DNA from: Pandoraea norimbergensis | GTDB lineage: Bacteria > Pseudomonadota > Gammaproteobacteria > Burkholderiales > Burkholderiaceae | Length of the DNA: 64,000 bases | Direction of reading: 5' to 3' | Assembly: GCF_001465545.3 (NCBI RefSeq) | Contig: NZ_CP013480.3 | Location: 62,001-126,000, forward strand | Shown here: piece by piece, positions 42,384 to 51,194 of the stretch | How the letters are laid out: every line of letters begins with the position of its first letter | How positions within the stretch are numbered: position 1 is the stretch's first letter | Position numbers and translations under genes: made by a program | The notes under the pieces: generated by a model | What the model was told of the DNA's origin: nothing | Databases searched by the model: none | Seen by the model: the letters and a program-made list of their open reading frames with translations, nothing else

Positions 42384-44564
42384 ATGACTTCCACTTCCCA
42401 GCGTGGCGGCCTGACGGTCGCAGACAATCTGATCGCGTTCATCGAAAAGGAAGCCCTGCCGGGCGCCGGTGTCGATGTCGAAACCTTCTGGAAAGGCTTC
42501 GACGCCATCGTCCACGACCTCGCGCCGAAGAACCGCGCGCTGCTCGCCGAGCGCGATCGTCTTCAAGGTGAACTCGATGGCTGGCACCGTGCCAACCCCG
42601 GCCCGATCGCCGACGCTGCCGCCTACCGCGCCTTCCTCGAAAAGATCGGCTACCTGCTTCCCGCACCGGCTGACGTCAAGGCGACCACCGCCGAAGTCGA
42701 TTACGAAATCGCCGAACAAGCCGGCCCGCAACTCGTGGTGCCGCTCTCCAACGCCCGCTACGCCCTGAATGCCGCCAACGCACGTTGGGGCAGCCTGTAC
42801 GACGCGCTCTACGGCACCGACGCCATTCCCGAAGCCAACGGCGCCGAGAAGGGCACTGGCTACAACCCGAAGCGCGGCGAGCTCGTGATCGCCTTCGCGC
42901 GCGGCTTCCTCGATCAGGCAGCGCCGCTGGCCGAAGGCTCGCACAAGGATGCACTCGGCTACAGCGTCGAGAACGGTCAACTCGTCATCACGACCAAGAA
43001 CGGCAAGACCACGCTCGCTACGCCGTCGCTGTTCATCGGCTTCCAGGGCGACGCCGCGAAGCCGACCGCTGTGCTGCTCAAGCAAAACGGCCTGCATTTC
43101 GAAATTCAATTCGACGCGAACCACCCGATCGGCAAGACGGACGCCGCCCATATCAAGGACGTGCTCGTCGAAGCCGCTGTGACGACCATCATCGACTGCG
43201 AAGACTCGGTCGCCGCTGTGGACGCCGACGACAAGGTCGAGCTGTATCGCAACTGGCTGGGCCTGATGCAAGGCACGCTCACGGAGGAAGTGTCGAAGGG
43301 CGGCAAGTCCTTCACGCGCCGCCTGAACGCCGATCGCGAATACACGGGTGCCGACGGCAAGCCGGTGAAGCTGCATGGCCGCTCGCTGCTGTTCATCCGC
43401 AACGTGGGTCACCTGATGACCAACCCGGCGATCACCGATCGCGACGGCCGCGAAATTCCGGAAGGCATTCTCGACGGCGTGGTCACCGTGCTGGCATCGC
43501 TGCATGACCGTAAGCACCGCCTGAACTCGCGCACCGGCTCGATCTACATCGTCAAGCCGAAGATGCACGGCCCGGCCGAAGTGGCCTTCGCCGACGAACT
43601 GTTCGGCCGTATCGAAGACCTGTACGCCCTGCCGCGCAACACGCTCAAGATGGGCATCATGGACGAAGAGCGCCGCACCAGCGTGAACCTGTCGGCATGT
43701 ATCGCCGCGGCGGCTGCGCGCGTGGCCTTCATCAACACGGGTTTCCTCGACCGCACCGGCGACGAAATGCATACGGCGATGGAAGCCGGCCCGATGATGC
43801 GCAAGGGCGACATGAAGTCGTCGGCGTGGATCACCGCTTACGAGAAGAGCAACGTGCTCGTGGGTCTCGCTGCCGGCCTGCGTGGCCGCGCGCAGATCGG
43901 CAAGGGCATGTGGGCCATGCCTGACCTGATGCACGCCATGCTGGAGCAGAAGATCGCGCATCCGAAGGCCGGTGCAAACACCGCCTGGGTGCCGTCGCCG
44001 ACCGCCGCCACGCTGCACGCGCTGCACTACCACGTCGTCGACGTGCAGGCCGTGCAACAGGCGCTCGAGAAGATCGATTACGCGACAGAGCGCGACGCCC
44101 TGCTCACCGGTTTGCTGACGGTGCCGGTGGTGGCCAAGGCCGAATGGAACGCTGAAGAGATTCGCAAGGAAATCGAGAACAACGCGCAGGGCATTCTCGG
44201 TTACGTGGTGCGCTGGATCGATCAGGGCGTGGGCTGCTCGAAGGTGCCCGACATCAACGACATCGGCCTGATGGAAGACCGCGCCACGCTGCGTATTTCG
44301 AGCCAGCATCTGGCGAACTGGCTGCGTCACGGCGTGATCACGCGCGAACAGGTCGAAGAGACCATGAAGCGCATGGCCGCCGTGGTGGACAAGCAGAACG
44401 CCGGCGACAAGCAATATCGTCCGATGGCCCCGAACTTCAGCGATTCGCTGGCGTTCCAGGCCGCCAGCGCCCTCGTGTTCGAAGGCCTCACGCAGCCGAA
44501 CGGCTACACCGAGCCGCTGCTGCACAAGTACCGTCTGAAGCTCAAGGCGGAACAACGCGGTTGA
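42384..44564 (+). CDS. glcB: Malate synthase G
   Basis: A 726-residue enzyme (E. coli GlcB 723) that condenses glyoxylate with acetyl-CoA to malate in the glyoxylate bypass. Recognised blocks are [21 protein letters not shown] at the start, [28 protein letters not shown] with the Mg-binding acidic pair, [19 protein letters not shown] with the catalytic arginine, and [18 protein letters not shown] 42384 is chosen for its match to family N-termini; the frame is open to ATG 42333. The ribosome site is weak. The palindrome upstream probably mediates control by carbon source. No isocitrate lyase gene is in the window. Confidence 0.95.
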   Translation: MTSTSQRGGLTVADNLIAFIEKEALPGAGVDVETFWKGFDAIVHDLAPKNRALLAERDRLQGELDGWHRANPGPIADAAAYRAFLEKIGYLLPAPADVKATTAEVDYEIAEQAGPQLVVPLSNARYALNAANARWGSLYDALYGTDAIPEANGAEKGTGYNPKRGELVIAFARGFLDQAAPLAEGSHKDALGYSVENGQLVITTKNGKTTLATPSLFIGFQGDAAKPTAVLLKQNGLHFEIQFDANHPIGKTDAAHIKDVLVEAAVTTIIDCEDSVAAVDADDKVELYRNWLGLMQGTLTEEVSKGGKSFTRRLNADREYTGADGKPVKLHGRSLLFIRNVGHLMTNPAITDRDGREIPEGILDGVVTVLASLHDRKHRLNSRTGSIYIVKPKMHGPAEVAFADELFGRIEDLYALPRNTLKMGIMDEERRTSVNLSACIAAAAARVAFINTGFLDRTGDEMHTAMEAGPMMRKGDMKSSAWITAYEKSNVLVGLAAGLRGRAQIGKGMWAMPDLMHAMLEQKIAHPKAGANTAWVPSPTAATLHALHYHVVDVQAVQQALEKIDYATERDALLTGLLTVPVVAKAEWNAEEIRKEIENNAQGILGYVVRWIDQGVGCSKVPDINDIGLMEDRATLRISSQHLANWLRHGVITREQVEETMKRMAAVVDKQNAGDKQYRPMAPNFSDSLAFQAASALVFEGLTQPNGYTEPLLHKYRLKLKAEQRG

Positions 44565-44622
44565 AGTCGTCGCGCATATCGCGTGAATAGCAGGTCTCGA
44601 TAAGCACAAGACTTATCACCGG

Positions 44623-44661
44623 ACGCCTGACGGGGTAACCTGTCAGGCGTTCGTGTTTTTT
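44623..44661 (+). terminator. Rho-independent terminator after glcB
   Basis: ACGCCTGAC (44623-44631), a ten-base loop and GTCAGGCGT (44642-44650) are followed by TCGTGTTTTTT. It ends just before the ribosome site (AGGAG) of the next gene, so that gene needs its own promoter or read-through. Confidence 0.85.
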
Positions 44662-44677
44662 CAGGAGCCTGCTGCGC

Positions 44678-45949
44678 ATGGACCCCGCCATCGCACTGCA
44701 ACGCGCCGAACGGCGTGCCCTGTACTTCCTGCTGGTCGCGCTGGCGATTTTCATCGCCACGCTCTTCATGCCGCCCCACTTTCTCACCGGCTGGATTCGC
44801 GCTGCCGCCGAAGCGGCGATGGTCGGTGGTCTGGCCGACTGGTTCGCGGTGGAGGCGTTGTTCCGGCGCATTCCGATCCCCGGACTGGCTGCGCACACCA
44901 ACATTCTCATTCGCAAGAAAGACGCGCTGGGCGATGGTCTGGCCCGCTTCGTTCGCGAAAAATTTCTCGATACGCCCTCGGTGGTGCGTCTCATCCAGCA
45001 ACAGAATCCGGCCGATGCGGTCACCCACTGGCTGGGCTCACATGAGAACGCGCGCCAATTGAGCGCCGTGCTGGTGAAGGTGGCCAGCGGCGTGCTCGAC
45101 GTGATGGACGAGCGCAACGTGCAGGCGTTCATTCGCCGCGCGCTCGACACGATGATCGACCGGCTCGACCTGTCGCAATCGGCCGCCGCCATTCTCGACA
45201 CACTCACGCGCGATGGCCGCCATCAGGCGCTGCTCGATGAAACGCTCGAGTACCTCGTCGAACTGCTCAATGAACCGCAGACGCGTGAATTCCTCTCGGC
45301 ACGCATCGTGGAGTGGCTCAAGGCCGATCACCCGAAGAAGGAGAAGGTGCTGCCCTCGGAATGGATCGGCAACAAGGGCTCGGACATGATCTCGGCCGCC
45401 GTGACGCGCCTGCTCGCCCAAATGGAGGCTGACGATTCGCACCAGTTGCGGCAGGCGTTCGACCGCGCGGTGGCCGGACTGATCGAGCGGCTGCGCAACG
45501 ACGCCGAGTTTCAGGCGAAGCTCGACGGCTTCAAGGCGCAGTTGAAGGGCGACACCGCGCTGACCGCTTACGCGGGCAGTCTGTGGAACGAGTGGCGCAG
45601 CTGGGTGAAGCGCGATCTGGCGCAGGAAAACTCGGTGATCGGCGCGAAGATCGTAGGCGCCGCGTCGTGGATCGCGCAGGAACTGGCGCGTAGCGAATCG
45701 CTTCGCCGGGCGCTCGATGCCCAGTTGCTCGACGCCGCCGAGCGCATGGCGCCGGGCTTTGCAGACTTCGTGACCGAACACATCCGCGCTACGGTGCACG
45801 GCTGGAATGCGGAACATCTCTCTCAGCAGATTCGCCTGAGCGTGGGGCAGGATCTGCAATACATCCGCATCAACGGCACCCTCGTGGGTGGACTGATCGG
45901 CGCGGTGCTGTACCTGATCGCGCAGGCGCCAGCCCTGCTCGCACGCTAG
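44678..45949 (+). CDS. DUF445 family membrane protein (YjiN-like)
   Basis: A 423-residue protein with a membrane segment near each end: LYFLLVALAIFIATLFMPPHF at about residues 17-37 and GTLVGGLIGAVLYLIAQAPALL at the C-terminus. The first is followed by the DUF445 signature AAEAAMVGGLADWFAVEALFRRIPIPGLAAHTNILIRKKDALGDGLARFVREKF. The middle 300 residues are helical, probably a cytoplasmic or periplasmic coiled region between two anchors. Function is unknown; YjiN is the E. coli relative. It appears to be monocistronic, with AGGAG upstream of ATG 44678. The next 222 bases belong to the porin control region. Confidence 0.85.
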   Translation: MDPAIALQRAERRALYFLLVALAIFIATLFMPPHFLTGWIRAAAEAAMVGGLADWFAVEALFRRIPIPGLAAHTNILIRKKDALGDGLARFVREKFLDTPSVVRLIQQQNPADAVTHWLGSHENARQLSAVLVKVASGVLDVMDERNVQAFIRRALDTMIDRLDLSQSAAAILDTLTRDGRHQALLDETLEYLVELLNEPQTREFLSARIVEWLKADHPKKEKVLPSEWIGNKGSDMISAAVTRLLAQMEADDSHQLRQAFDRAVAGLIERLRNDAEFQAKLDGFKAQLKGDTALTAYAGSLWNEWRSWVKRDLAQENSVIGAKIVGAASWIAQELARSESLRRALDAQLLDAAERMAPGFADFVTEHIRATVHGWNAEHLSQQIRLSVGQDLQYIRINGTLVGGLIGAVLYLIAQAPALLAR

Positions 45950-46036
45950 TGTCTTTCTGGCGCAACACTCTACGGCGCGTGCCATCATCGCGTCAAAAAT
46001 CACGGGTTGCCGCCCCGCAAGGCCTGCGCCGTTGAA

Positions 46037-46053
46037 TCGATAAAATTTATCGA
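46037..46053 (+). promoter_or_regulatory. Inverted repeat before the porin-nucleoside hydrolase genes
   Basis: TCGATAAAATTTATCGA has eight-base arms around one central base, in an AT-rich stretch 119 bases before the porin start. The following TATCGATATATAAG resembles TATCGAATCATAAG at 49630-49643, before the LysR/permease pair, so both may be sites for that LysR regulator. Confidence 0.5.
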
Positions 46054-46171
46054 TATATAAGAAATCAAAATTATATTTATACAAACCCGTTCCCTATAGT
46101 TCGGTCCCTGTAGCGCCGAATGCACCTATCTCGCTGGCGCGCAGATAAAACCTTAGAGAACGCCACACCTC

Positions 46172-47302
46172 ATGAAGACCACGATTCTGGCCCGTCTGGG
46201 CCTTGCCGGCGCCTGCGCCGCGATGGCCCTTGCCGCAACCTCGGCGCATGCGCAAAGCAACGTCACCATCTATGGCCTGATTTCGGGCGGCGTGGGGTAC
46301 GTGAGCAATCAGGGTGGCAACAAGACGTGGCAGGCGCTCTCGGGCACGAACCAGAACCCGCGCTGGGGTTTCCGTGGATCTGAAGACCTCGGTGGCGGCA
46401 CCAAGGCGATCTTCACGCTCGAAGCTGGCTTCAGCATCGTGAACGGCACGGCGGCCCAGAACGGCCGCGCCTTCGGCCGTCAGTCGTTCGTCGGCCTGTC
46501 GGACAACAAGTGGGGCACGCTGACGCTCGGCCGCCAGTACGACACGATTCACGATTACGTCGGCCCGATCATCATTTCGAGCAATGGCGTGAACATCGGC
46601 GATAACGACAACGGCTACAACGACATCCGCATGCAGAACTCGGTGAAGTGGGTGAGCCCGACGGTGGGCGGCTTCCACGGCACGGCGCAATACGGCTTCT
46701 CGAACTCGGCCACGGGCTTTCGCAACAACAACGCCTACAGCTTCGGCCTGGGCTACAAGTACGCCGACTTCGACTGGAACGCCGCGTACGCGCAATACAA
46801 CAACCCGTTCAGCGGCACGAACAACGATGGCGCCATTGCCAACGATTACGCCAGCCCGTTGCTGATCTTCTCGAAGAGCGCCGTGCACCCGACGATGTAC
46901 GCGAGCCAGCAGCGCATCTTCGCCACGGGCGGCTTCTACCACTGGGGCCCGGCGCTGATCGGTGCGATGTTCTCCGATGTGCGCTACACGTATCTCGACG
47001 CGTCGCATCTGCACTTGCAGAACTACAACCTGACGCTGAACTACAACGTCACCCCGGCCCTCGTGCTGGGCGCTGCGTACGGTTTCACGACGGGCAACTA
47101 CGATGTGATCAACACGCGCCCGCAATGGCATCAGGTGAACCTGCAAGCCGATTACTGGCTGTCCAAGCGCACTGACGTGGCGCTCACGCTCAACGCGCAG
47201 CAGGCCGCTGGCGACGCACAGAATGCGCAACTGTTCGGCTACGCCGCATCGAGCACCAAGCGTCAGCTGGCCGTCACGCTGGGCATGCGCCACACGTTCT
47301 GA
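46172..47302 (+). CDS. Gram-negative porin of the purine cluster
   Basis: A 376-residue outer-membrane porin. The signal peptide ends in ATSAHA and the mature chain begins QSNVTIYGLISGGVGYVSNQGG. GSEDLGGGTKAIFTLEAGF and FGRQSFVGLSDNKWGTLTLGRQYD are the conserved strands, and the final strand ends in F (LAVTLGMRHTF). It is followed after 55 bases by a secreted nucleoside hydrolase, so it may admit nucleosides to the periplasm. It shares only family-level similarity with the porin at 32629-33792. ATG 46172 gives a clean signal peptide. The AT-rich promoter region before it contains an inverted repeat, the expected place for regulation. Confidence 0.92.
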   Translation: MKTTILARLGLAGACAAMALAATSAHAQSNVTIYGLISGGVGYVSNQGGNKTWQALSGTNQNPRWGFRGSEDLGGGTKAIFTLEAGFSIVNGTAAQNGRAFGRQSFVGLSDNKWGTLTLGRQYDTIHDYVGPIIISSNGVNIGDNDNGYNDIRMQNSVKWVSPTVGGFHGTAQYGFSNSATGFRNNNAYSFGLGYKYADFDWNAAYAQYNNPFSGTNNDGAIANDYASPLLIFSKSAVHPTMYASQQRIFATGGFYHWGPALIGAMFSDVRYTYLDASHLHLQNYNLTLNYNVTPALVLGAAYGFTTGNYDVINTRPQWHQVNLQADYWLSKRTDVALTLNAQQAAGDAQNAQLFGYAASSTKRQLAVTLGMRHTF

Positions 47303-47357
47303 TCGACCGACGCAGCCTCACGACTTCGCCTTTCACGCTAATTTCAGATTCGACGCC

Positions 47358-48470
47358 ATGGCAGACATCAACGAACCGGGCACGGCCCCGCAGCGCAATC
47401 GCCGCACTTTCCTGCGCACGTCGCTCGCCGCCTCGCTGGCGACGCTGGGCGCCACCGGTGCCGGTAACGCGCTGGCCGAACTGACGTCGACCGAAGGCGC
47501 GTCGCGCCTCGCGGCCGACGGCACGCCGCGTCGCACCGTCATCATCGATTGCGACCCGGGTCAGGACGACGCCATCGCCATCCTGTTTGCCCTGGGTGCC
47601 AGCGATCAGATCGACCTGAAGGCGCTCACCACCGTGGGCGGCAACGTCCCGCTGGAACTGACCGAGCGCAACGCGCGCATCGTGCGCGACTGGGCAGGCA
47701 AGACGAACTCGCTGCCGGTGTACGCCGGTTGCCCGAAGCCGCTCATGCGCGACCTGATTACGGCCGCCAACGTACATGGCCGCACGGGCCTCGACGGCGT
47801 GACGCTGCATGAGCCGCGCGCACCGCTGGCCCCGCAGCACGCCGTGACGTATCTGATCGACACGCTGCGCGCGGCCAAACCCGGCAGCGTGACGCTCGTG
47901 GCGATCGGGCCGCTCACTAACGTGGCCACCGCGTTGACCGCTGCGCCGGACGGTGCAAAAGCGTTGCGCGAAATCGTGGTGATGGGCGGCGCGTGGTTCG
48001 AGCGCGGCAACATCACGCCGTCGGCCGAGTTCAACATCTTTGTCGATCCGGAAGCGGCGAGCATCGTGCTCAATGCCGGTGTGCCGATCACGGTGATGCC
48101 GCGCGATGTTTGCGTGAAGGCCCCGATCACCCCGGCGCGTGTGGCACCGTTTCGCGCGTTGAAGAACCGTTGCGGCCCGATCGTGGCGGATATTCTCGCG
48201 GCAGAAGTGGCCTATCAGAAGGGCCGCCGCGGTGTGGAGTCGGCACCGATGTACGACCCCTGCACGATCGGCTACCTGATCGACCCGACGATGTTCGGCG
48301 GGCGTCGCGTGAATGTCGCCGTCGAGACGACGGGGCAACTCACGCTGGGCGAAACCGTGGTGGACTGGACCGGGCGAACCAAGCGCGCCGTGAACGCCAC
48401 GTGGATCACCGATGTGGATGATGATCGTTTCTACGAGACGCTGCTGGCGCGTATTGCACGCCTGCCGTAA
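47358..48470 (+). CDS. Tat-exported nucleoside hydrolase (IUNH family)
   Basis: A 370-residue nucleoside N-ribohydrolase that splits purine or pyrimidine nucleosides to base and ribose. The calcium-binding motif DCDPGQDDA lies near residue 59 and VAIGPLTNVATAL and MGGAWFERGNITPSAEFNIFVDPEAA are family blocks. The N-terminus carries a twin-arginine signal (QRNRRTFLRTS) and a hydrophobic segment ASLATLGATGAGNALA, so it should work in the periplasm after folding in the cytosol, which is less common for this family. ATG 47358 is chosen. It lies 55 bases after the porin and ends at a bidirectional terminator shared with the LysR gene. It would feed bases to the permease encoded at 49712. Confidence 0.9.
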   Translation: MADINEPGTAPQRNRRTFLRTSLAASLATLGATGAGNALAELTSTEGASRLAADGTPRRTVIIDCDPGQDDAIAILFALGASDQIDLKALTTVGGNVPLELTERNARIVRDWAGKTNSLPVYAGCPKPLMRDLITAANVHGRTGLDGVTLHEPRAPLAPQHAVTYLIDTLRAAKPGSVTLVAIGPLTNVATALTAAPDGAKALREIVVMGGAWFERGNITPSAEFNIFVDPEAASIVLNAGVPITVMPRDVCVKAPITPARVAPFRALKNRCGPIVADILAAEVAYQKGRRGVESAPMYDPCTIGYLIDPTMFGGRRVNVAVETTGQLTLGETVVDWTGRTKRAVNATWITDVDDDRFYETLLARIARLP

Positions 48471-48489
48471 CGAATCAAGGTGATGAAGC

Positions 48490-48527
48490 AACGCGGTGCC
48501 CGAGCAAAGACAAGGGCACCGCGTTTT
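48490..48527. terminator. Bidirectional terminator between nucleoside hydrolase and LysR genes
   Basis: AACGCGGTGCCC (48490-48501), a 12-base loop and GGGCACCGCGTT (48514-48525) form a 12-bp perfect stem, with TTTT ending it on the plus strand. It lies between convergent genes and can serve both. Confidence 0.85.
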
Positions 48528-48539
48528 CGCATGTTGTGA

Positions 48540-49592
48540 TTACGTCGCGAGATGCTTCGCGATCCAGTCGCGGCAGGCGCTGACCTGCGGGCCGCGCTCC
48601 TTGCCGTCGAGCGACATCAGCGCGACGGTACGTGTGACGCGCGGCGCCGTGACGTCGAGCGCGACGAGTTCCGGGTCATGCAGGTGCAGCGTGTAGAGCT
48701 TGGGCAGGATGGCAAGCGCGAGACCGCTGCGCACGAGCGCGTACAGCGGCTCGGTGTACTCCATGCGGTATTTCGGCTCCAGACGTAGATTTTGCGAGCC
48801 TCCCGTGCGTCGTAGCGAATCGCTGACGTTGCCGCGCACGAAGACGGCGAGGTCGCGCTCGGTGAGCTGCGACCACGTGGCAGACGCCGCCTTTGCCAGC
48901 GGATCGTCGTGGCGCGCGACCAGCACGATTTCGTCGTCGAACAGGTCGTCGCAGCGAAAGCCCTCGGCGCTGGCCGCTTCGTCGTCTTCATCGCGAATGC
49001 CCACGCCGAGGTCGATTTCGCCACGGGCAAGTGCGGCGACGAGTTCGCTGTTGGGCAAATCGCTCAGGGCGAAGCGAACCCCCGGGTGCGCTTCGCGCAA
49101 ACTGCCGAGCACCGGCAGCAAGCGGGCGGCCACCGACGGGATGAAGCCGATACGCACCGTCTGCGCTTGCAGCGTGAAGGTGCTGGTCATGTCGTCGAAG
49201 GTGCCCCGCGCGGCGTTGAGCAGGCGCTCGGCAAGCGGCAGGATGGTCGTGCCGGCCTCGGTCAGCGTGAGGCGGTGTGCTGAGCGCTCGAACAACCGGC
49301 CGCCCAGCAGAAACTCGATTTGCCGGATCGCGGCGGTGAGTGCTGGTTGGGTGACGGAGAGTGCCTGTGCCGCTTGCGTGAAGCTGCGCGAATGCGCCAG
49401 CGCGACGAAGTACTGCACTTGCCGCAGCGTCAGTGCAGGCAGAGGCGGCACGGCGGCTGGGGTGGCGGCGGTTGCCTTGGCCGTCGCCGGTCCCTGAGCG
49501 TCCTTCTTCGCTTGCGGCGTGGCGGTGGCGGGCGAGGCTTTGGCGGCGGCCGATTGACCGGTCCGGCGCGATGAATTCGGGGGTGTCGCCAT
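48540..49592 (-). CDS. LysR family regulator with long N-terminal extension
   Basis: A 350-residue LysR-type regulator. The winged-helix domain (LTLRQVQYFVALAHSRSFTQAAQALSVTQPALTAAIRQIEFLLGGRLFERS) starts only near residue 55; the first 50 residues are an Ala/Pro/Thr/Lys-rich, probably disordered tail that most LysR proteins lack. The co-inducer domain follows with the usual length. ATG 49592 has AGGAG six bases upstream, so the tail is probably real. It is divergent from the NCS2 permease and adenosine deaminase genes, and the inverted repeat at 49620-49637 is a likely binding site. A related site precedes the porin-hydrolase genes, so it may control the whole nucleoside cluster. Confidence 0.87.
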   Translation of the reverse strand: MATPPNSSRRTGQSAAAKASPATATPQAKKDAQGPATAKATAATPAAVPPLPALTLRQVQYFVALAHSRSFTQAAQALSVTQPALTAAIRQIEFLLGGRLFERSAHRLTLTEAGTTILPLAERLLNAARGTFDDMTSTFTLQAQTVRIGFIPSVAARLLPVLGSLREAHPGVRFALSDLPNSELVAALARGEIDLGVGIRDEDDEAASAEGFRCDDLFDDEIVLVARHDDPLAKAASATWSQLTERDLAVFVRGNVSDSLRRTGGSQNLRLEPKYRMEYTEPLYALVRSGLALAILPKLYTLHLHDPELVALDVTAPRVTRTVALMSLDGKERGPQVSACRDWIAKHLAT

Positions 49593-49619
49593 GGCGCGCT
49601 CCTGCGTTTGCGAAGAATA

Positions 49620-49637
49620 GATTCGAATTATCGAATC
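49620..49637. promoter_or_regulatory. Inverted repeat in the LysR/permease divergent region
   Basis: GATTCGA-ATTA-TCGAATC has 7-bp arms and contains the T-N11-A form of LysR sites (TTCGAATTATCGAA). It lies 28 bases before the LysR start and 75 before the permease start, right for autoregulation and activation of the permease gene. Confidence 0.6.
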
Positions 49638-49711
49638 ATAAGTAATTTGATTTTTTATTTATAGTCGCTTGGCCGTAAAGTGCCACGCAAAGACCCAACT
49701 ATTCTTGGCAT

Positions 49712-51118
49712 ATGCATACCTCTCCTACTGAGCGCGACGTTAGTGTTGGCACCAGCGGCAGCAGCAACGCCAGCCTGCCGCAGGGCGGCACGGCCAGCGC
49801 ACCGCGCGGCTGGTTCGAGCGACGTTTCGCCATCGCCGAGCGCGGTTCGTCCGTGCGCACCGAAGTGCTGGCCGGCATCACGACGTTCCTCGCCGCGGCC
49901 TATCTGATGGTGGTGATTCCCTCGTTGCTCGCCACGGGCGGGATGGATCGTGGCGCGGCCACCACGGCGGTCATGCTCGTGTTCGTGCTGTTCTCGGTGC
50001 TGATGGGCTTCTACGCGAACCTGCCGTTCGTGGTCGGCCCGGGCATCGGCGGCTCGGTGATCGTCGGCGTGACGCTGGCGGCGACGGAGCACGTCGCGTG
50101 GCAAACCGGTATCGCCATCGCGTTCCTCTCAGGCGTGCTGTTCCTGCTGCTGACCGTGCTCGGCGCGCGCAGCGTGGTCGCACGATTGATCCCGACGGCG
50201 ATCAAGCTGGGGTTGGGCGCTTCCATCGGGTTGTTTATTGCGGTGCTGGGCGTGCGCAACGCCGGCATGGTCGTGGCTAACGCCAAGACCAACGCCTTCG
50301 CGCTGGGCGACTTCAGCAAGCCGGGCACCATCGTGGCCTTGGTCGGGCTGGGCGCGGCCATTCTGCTGCAAGGCCGCAAGGTGCCGGGCGCCATTCTCTG
50401 GTCGATCCTGCTGGCGGCGCTCGCGGGCGTGCCGCTGGGCGTGACCAAGGTCCCCGAGTCGTTCATTTCGCTGCCGCACAGCATTGCGCCGGTGGCGTTC
50501 CAACTGGATCTGCACAGTGCGTTGACCGTCGCGGCGCTGCCGTATCTGTTCGCGTTCTTTGCGGCGGAATTCTTCTCCACACTGGGCACCACGCTCGCCG
50601 TGGGTGGCAAGGCCGGTCTGCTCGACGAGCACGGCAACATGGCCAACATCAATCGTCCGTTTCTGGTCGATTCGATTGCGGCCACGGGCGGTGCGCTGCT
50701 GGGCATTCCCGCGCTGACGGCGCTGGTCGAATCGGCGGCAGGCGTGGAAGCGGGTGGCCGCACGGGACTGACGTCGATTGCCGCCGCGTTCATGTTTGCG
50801 CTGGTGTGCTTCTTCGTGCCGGTGGCATTGGCCATTCCGAAGGAAGCCACGGCGCCCGCGCTGATCCTGATCGGCTTGTCGATGTTCAGCACGATTCGTC
50901 ATGTGCCGTTCGACGACTTCAGCGATGCGTTCCCGGTGCTTGCGATGGTGCTGCTCACGCTGCTCTCGAACAGCTTCGGCACGGGTATCGCGGGCGGTTT
51001 GCTCTGCTACGTGCTGGTGAAGGTGCTGATGGGGCGCTTCAAGGATCTGCCGTGGGGGCTGTACGTGTTGACGCTGCCCCTCGCGTATTACTTCTGGACG
51101 GTGGTGGGGCGTCACTAA
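49712..51118 (+). CDS. NCS2/AzgA-type purine base permease
   Basis: A 468-residue inner-membrane proton symporter for adenine, guanine or hypoxanthine. It has about 13 membrane segments. TEVLAGITTFLAAAYLMVVIPSLLATGGMD at residues 48-77 is the AzgA-type first block and VVGPGIGGSVIVGVTLA the substrate-region glycine block; the AzgA motif ATAVGGKAG-like appears as TTLAVGGKAGLLD. GGRTGLTSIAAAFMF is the late half. The first 40 residues are Ser/Gly-rich. It is followed by adenosine deaminase after 76 bases, in which a short GC hairpin (51146-51168) occurs. Substrate is inferred from the neighbours. Confidence 0.87.
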   Translation: MHTSPTERDVSVGTSGSSNASLPQGGTASAPRGWFERRFAIAERGSSVRTEVLAGITTFLAAAYLMVVIPSLLATGGMDRGAATTAVMLVFVLFSVLMGFYANLPFVVGPGIGGSVIVGVTLAATEHVAWQTGIAIAFLSGVLFLLLTVLGARSVVARLIPTAIKLGLGASIGLFIAVLGVRNAGMVVANAKTNAFALGDFSKPGTIVALVGLGAAILLQGRKVPGAILWSILLAALAGVPLGVTKVPESFISLPHSIAPVAFQLDLHSALTVAALPYLFAFFAAEFFSTLGTTLAVGGKAGLLDEHGNMANINRPFLVDSIAATGGALLGIPALTALVESAAGVEAGGRTGLTSIAAAFMFALVCFFVPVALAIPKEATAPALILIGLSMFSTIRHVPFDDFSDAFPVLAMVLLTLLSNSFGTGIAGGLLCYVLVKVLMGRFKDLPWGLYVLTLPLAYYFWTVVGRH

Positions 51119-51194
51119 GCGGCGCGGTATCCACTGAGCAACATCGGCCCGTCCGCCATGGGCGGGCCTCACGAATTCAATAAGACTGAGCGTT

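Noticed and set aside
42282..44609. A 775-codon open frame antisense to glcB
   Set aside because: It covers the complete malate synthase gene and reads as shadow composition.
51146..51168. GC hairpin between the permease and add genes
   Set aside because: Six-base stem, no T-run and in-operon position. It is too weak to call a terminator.
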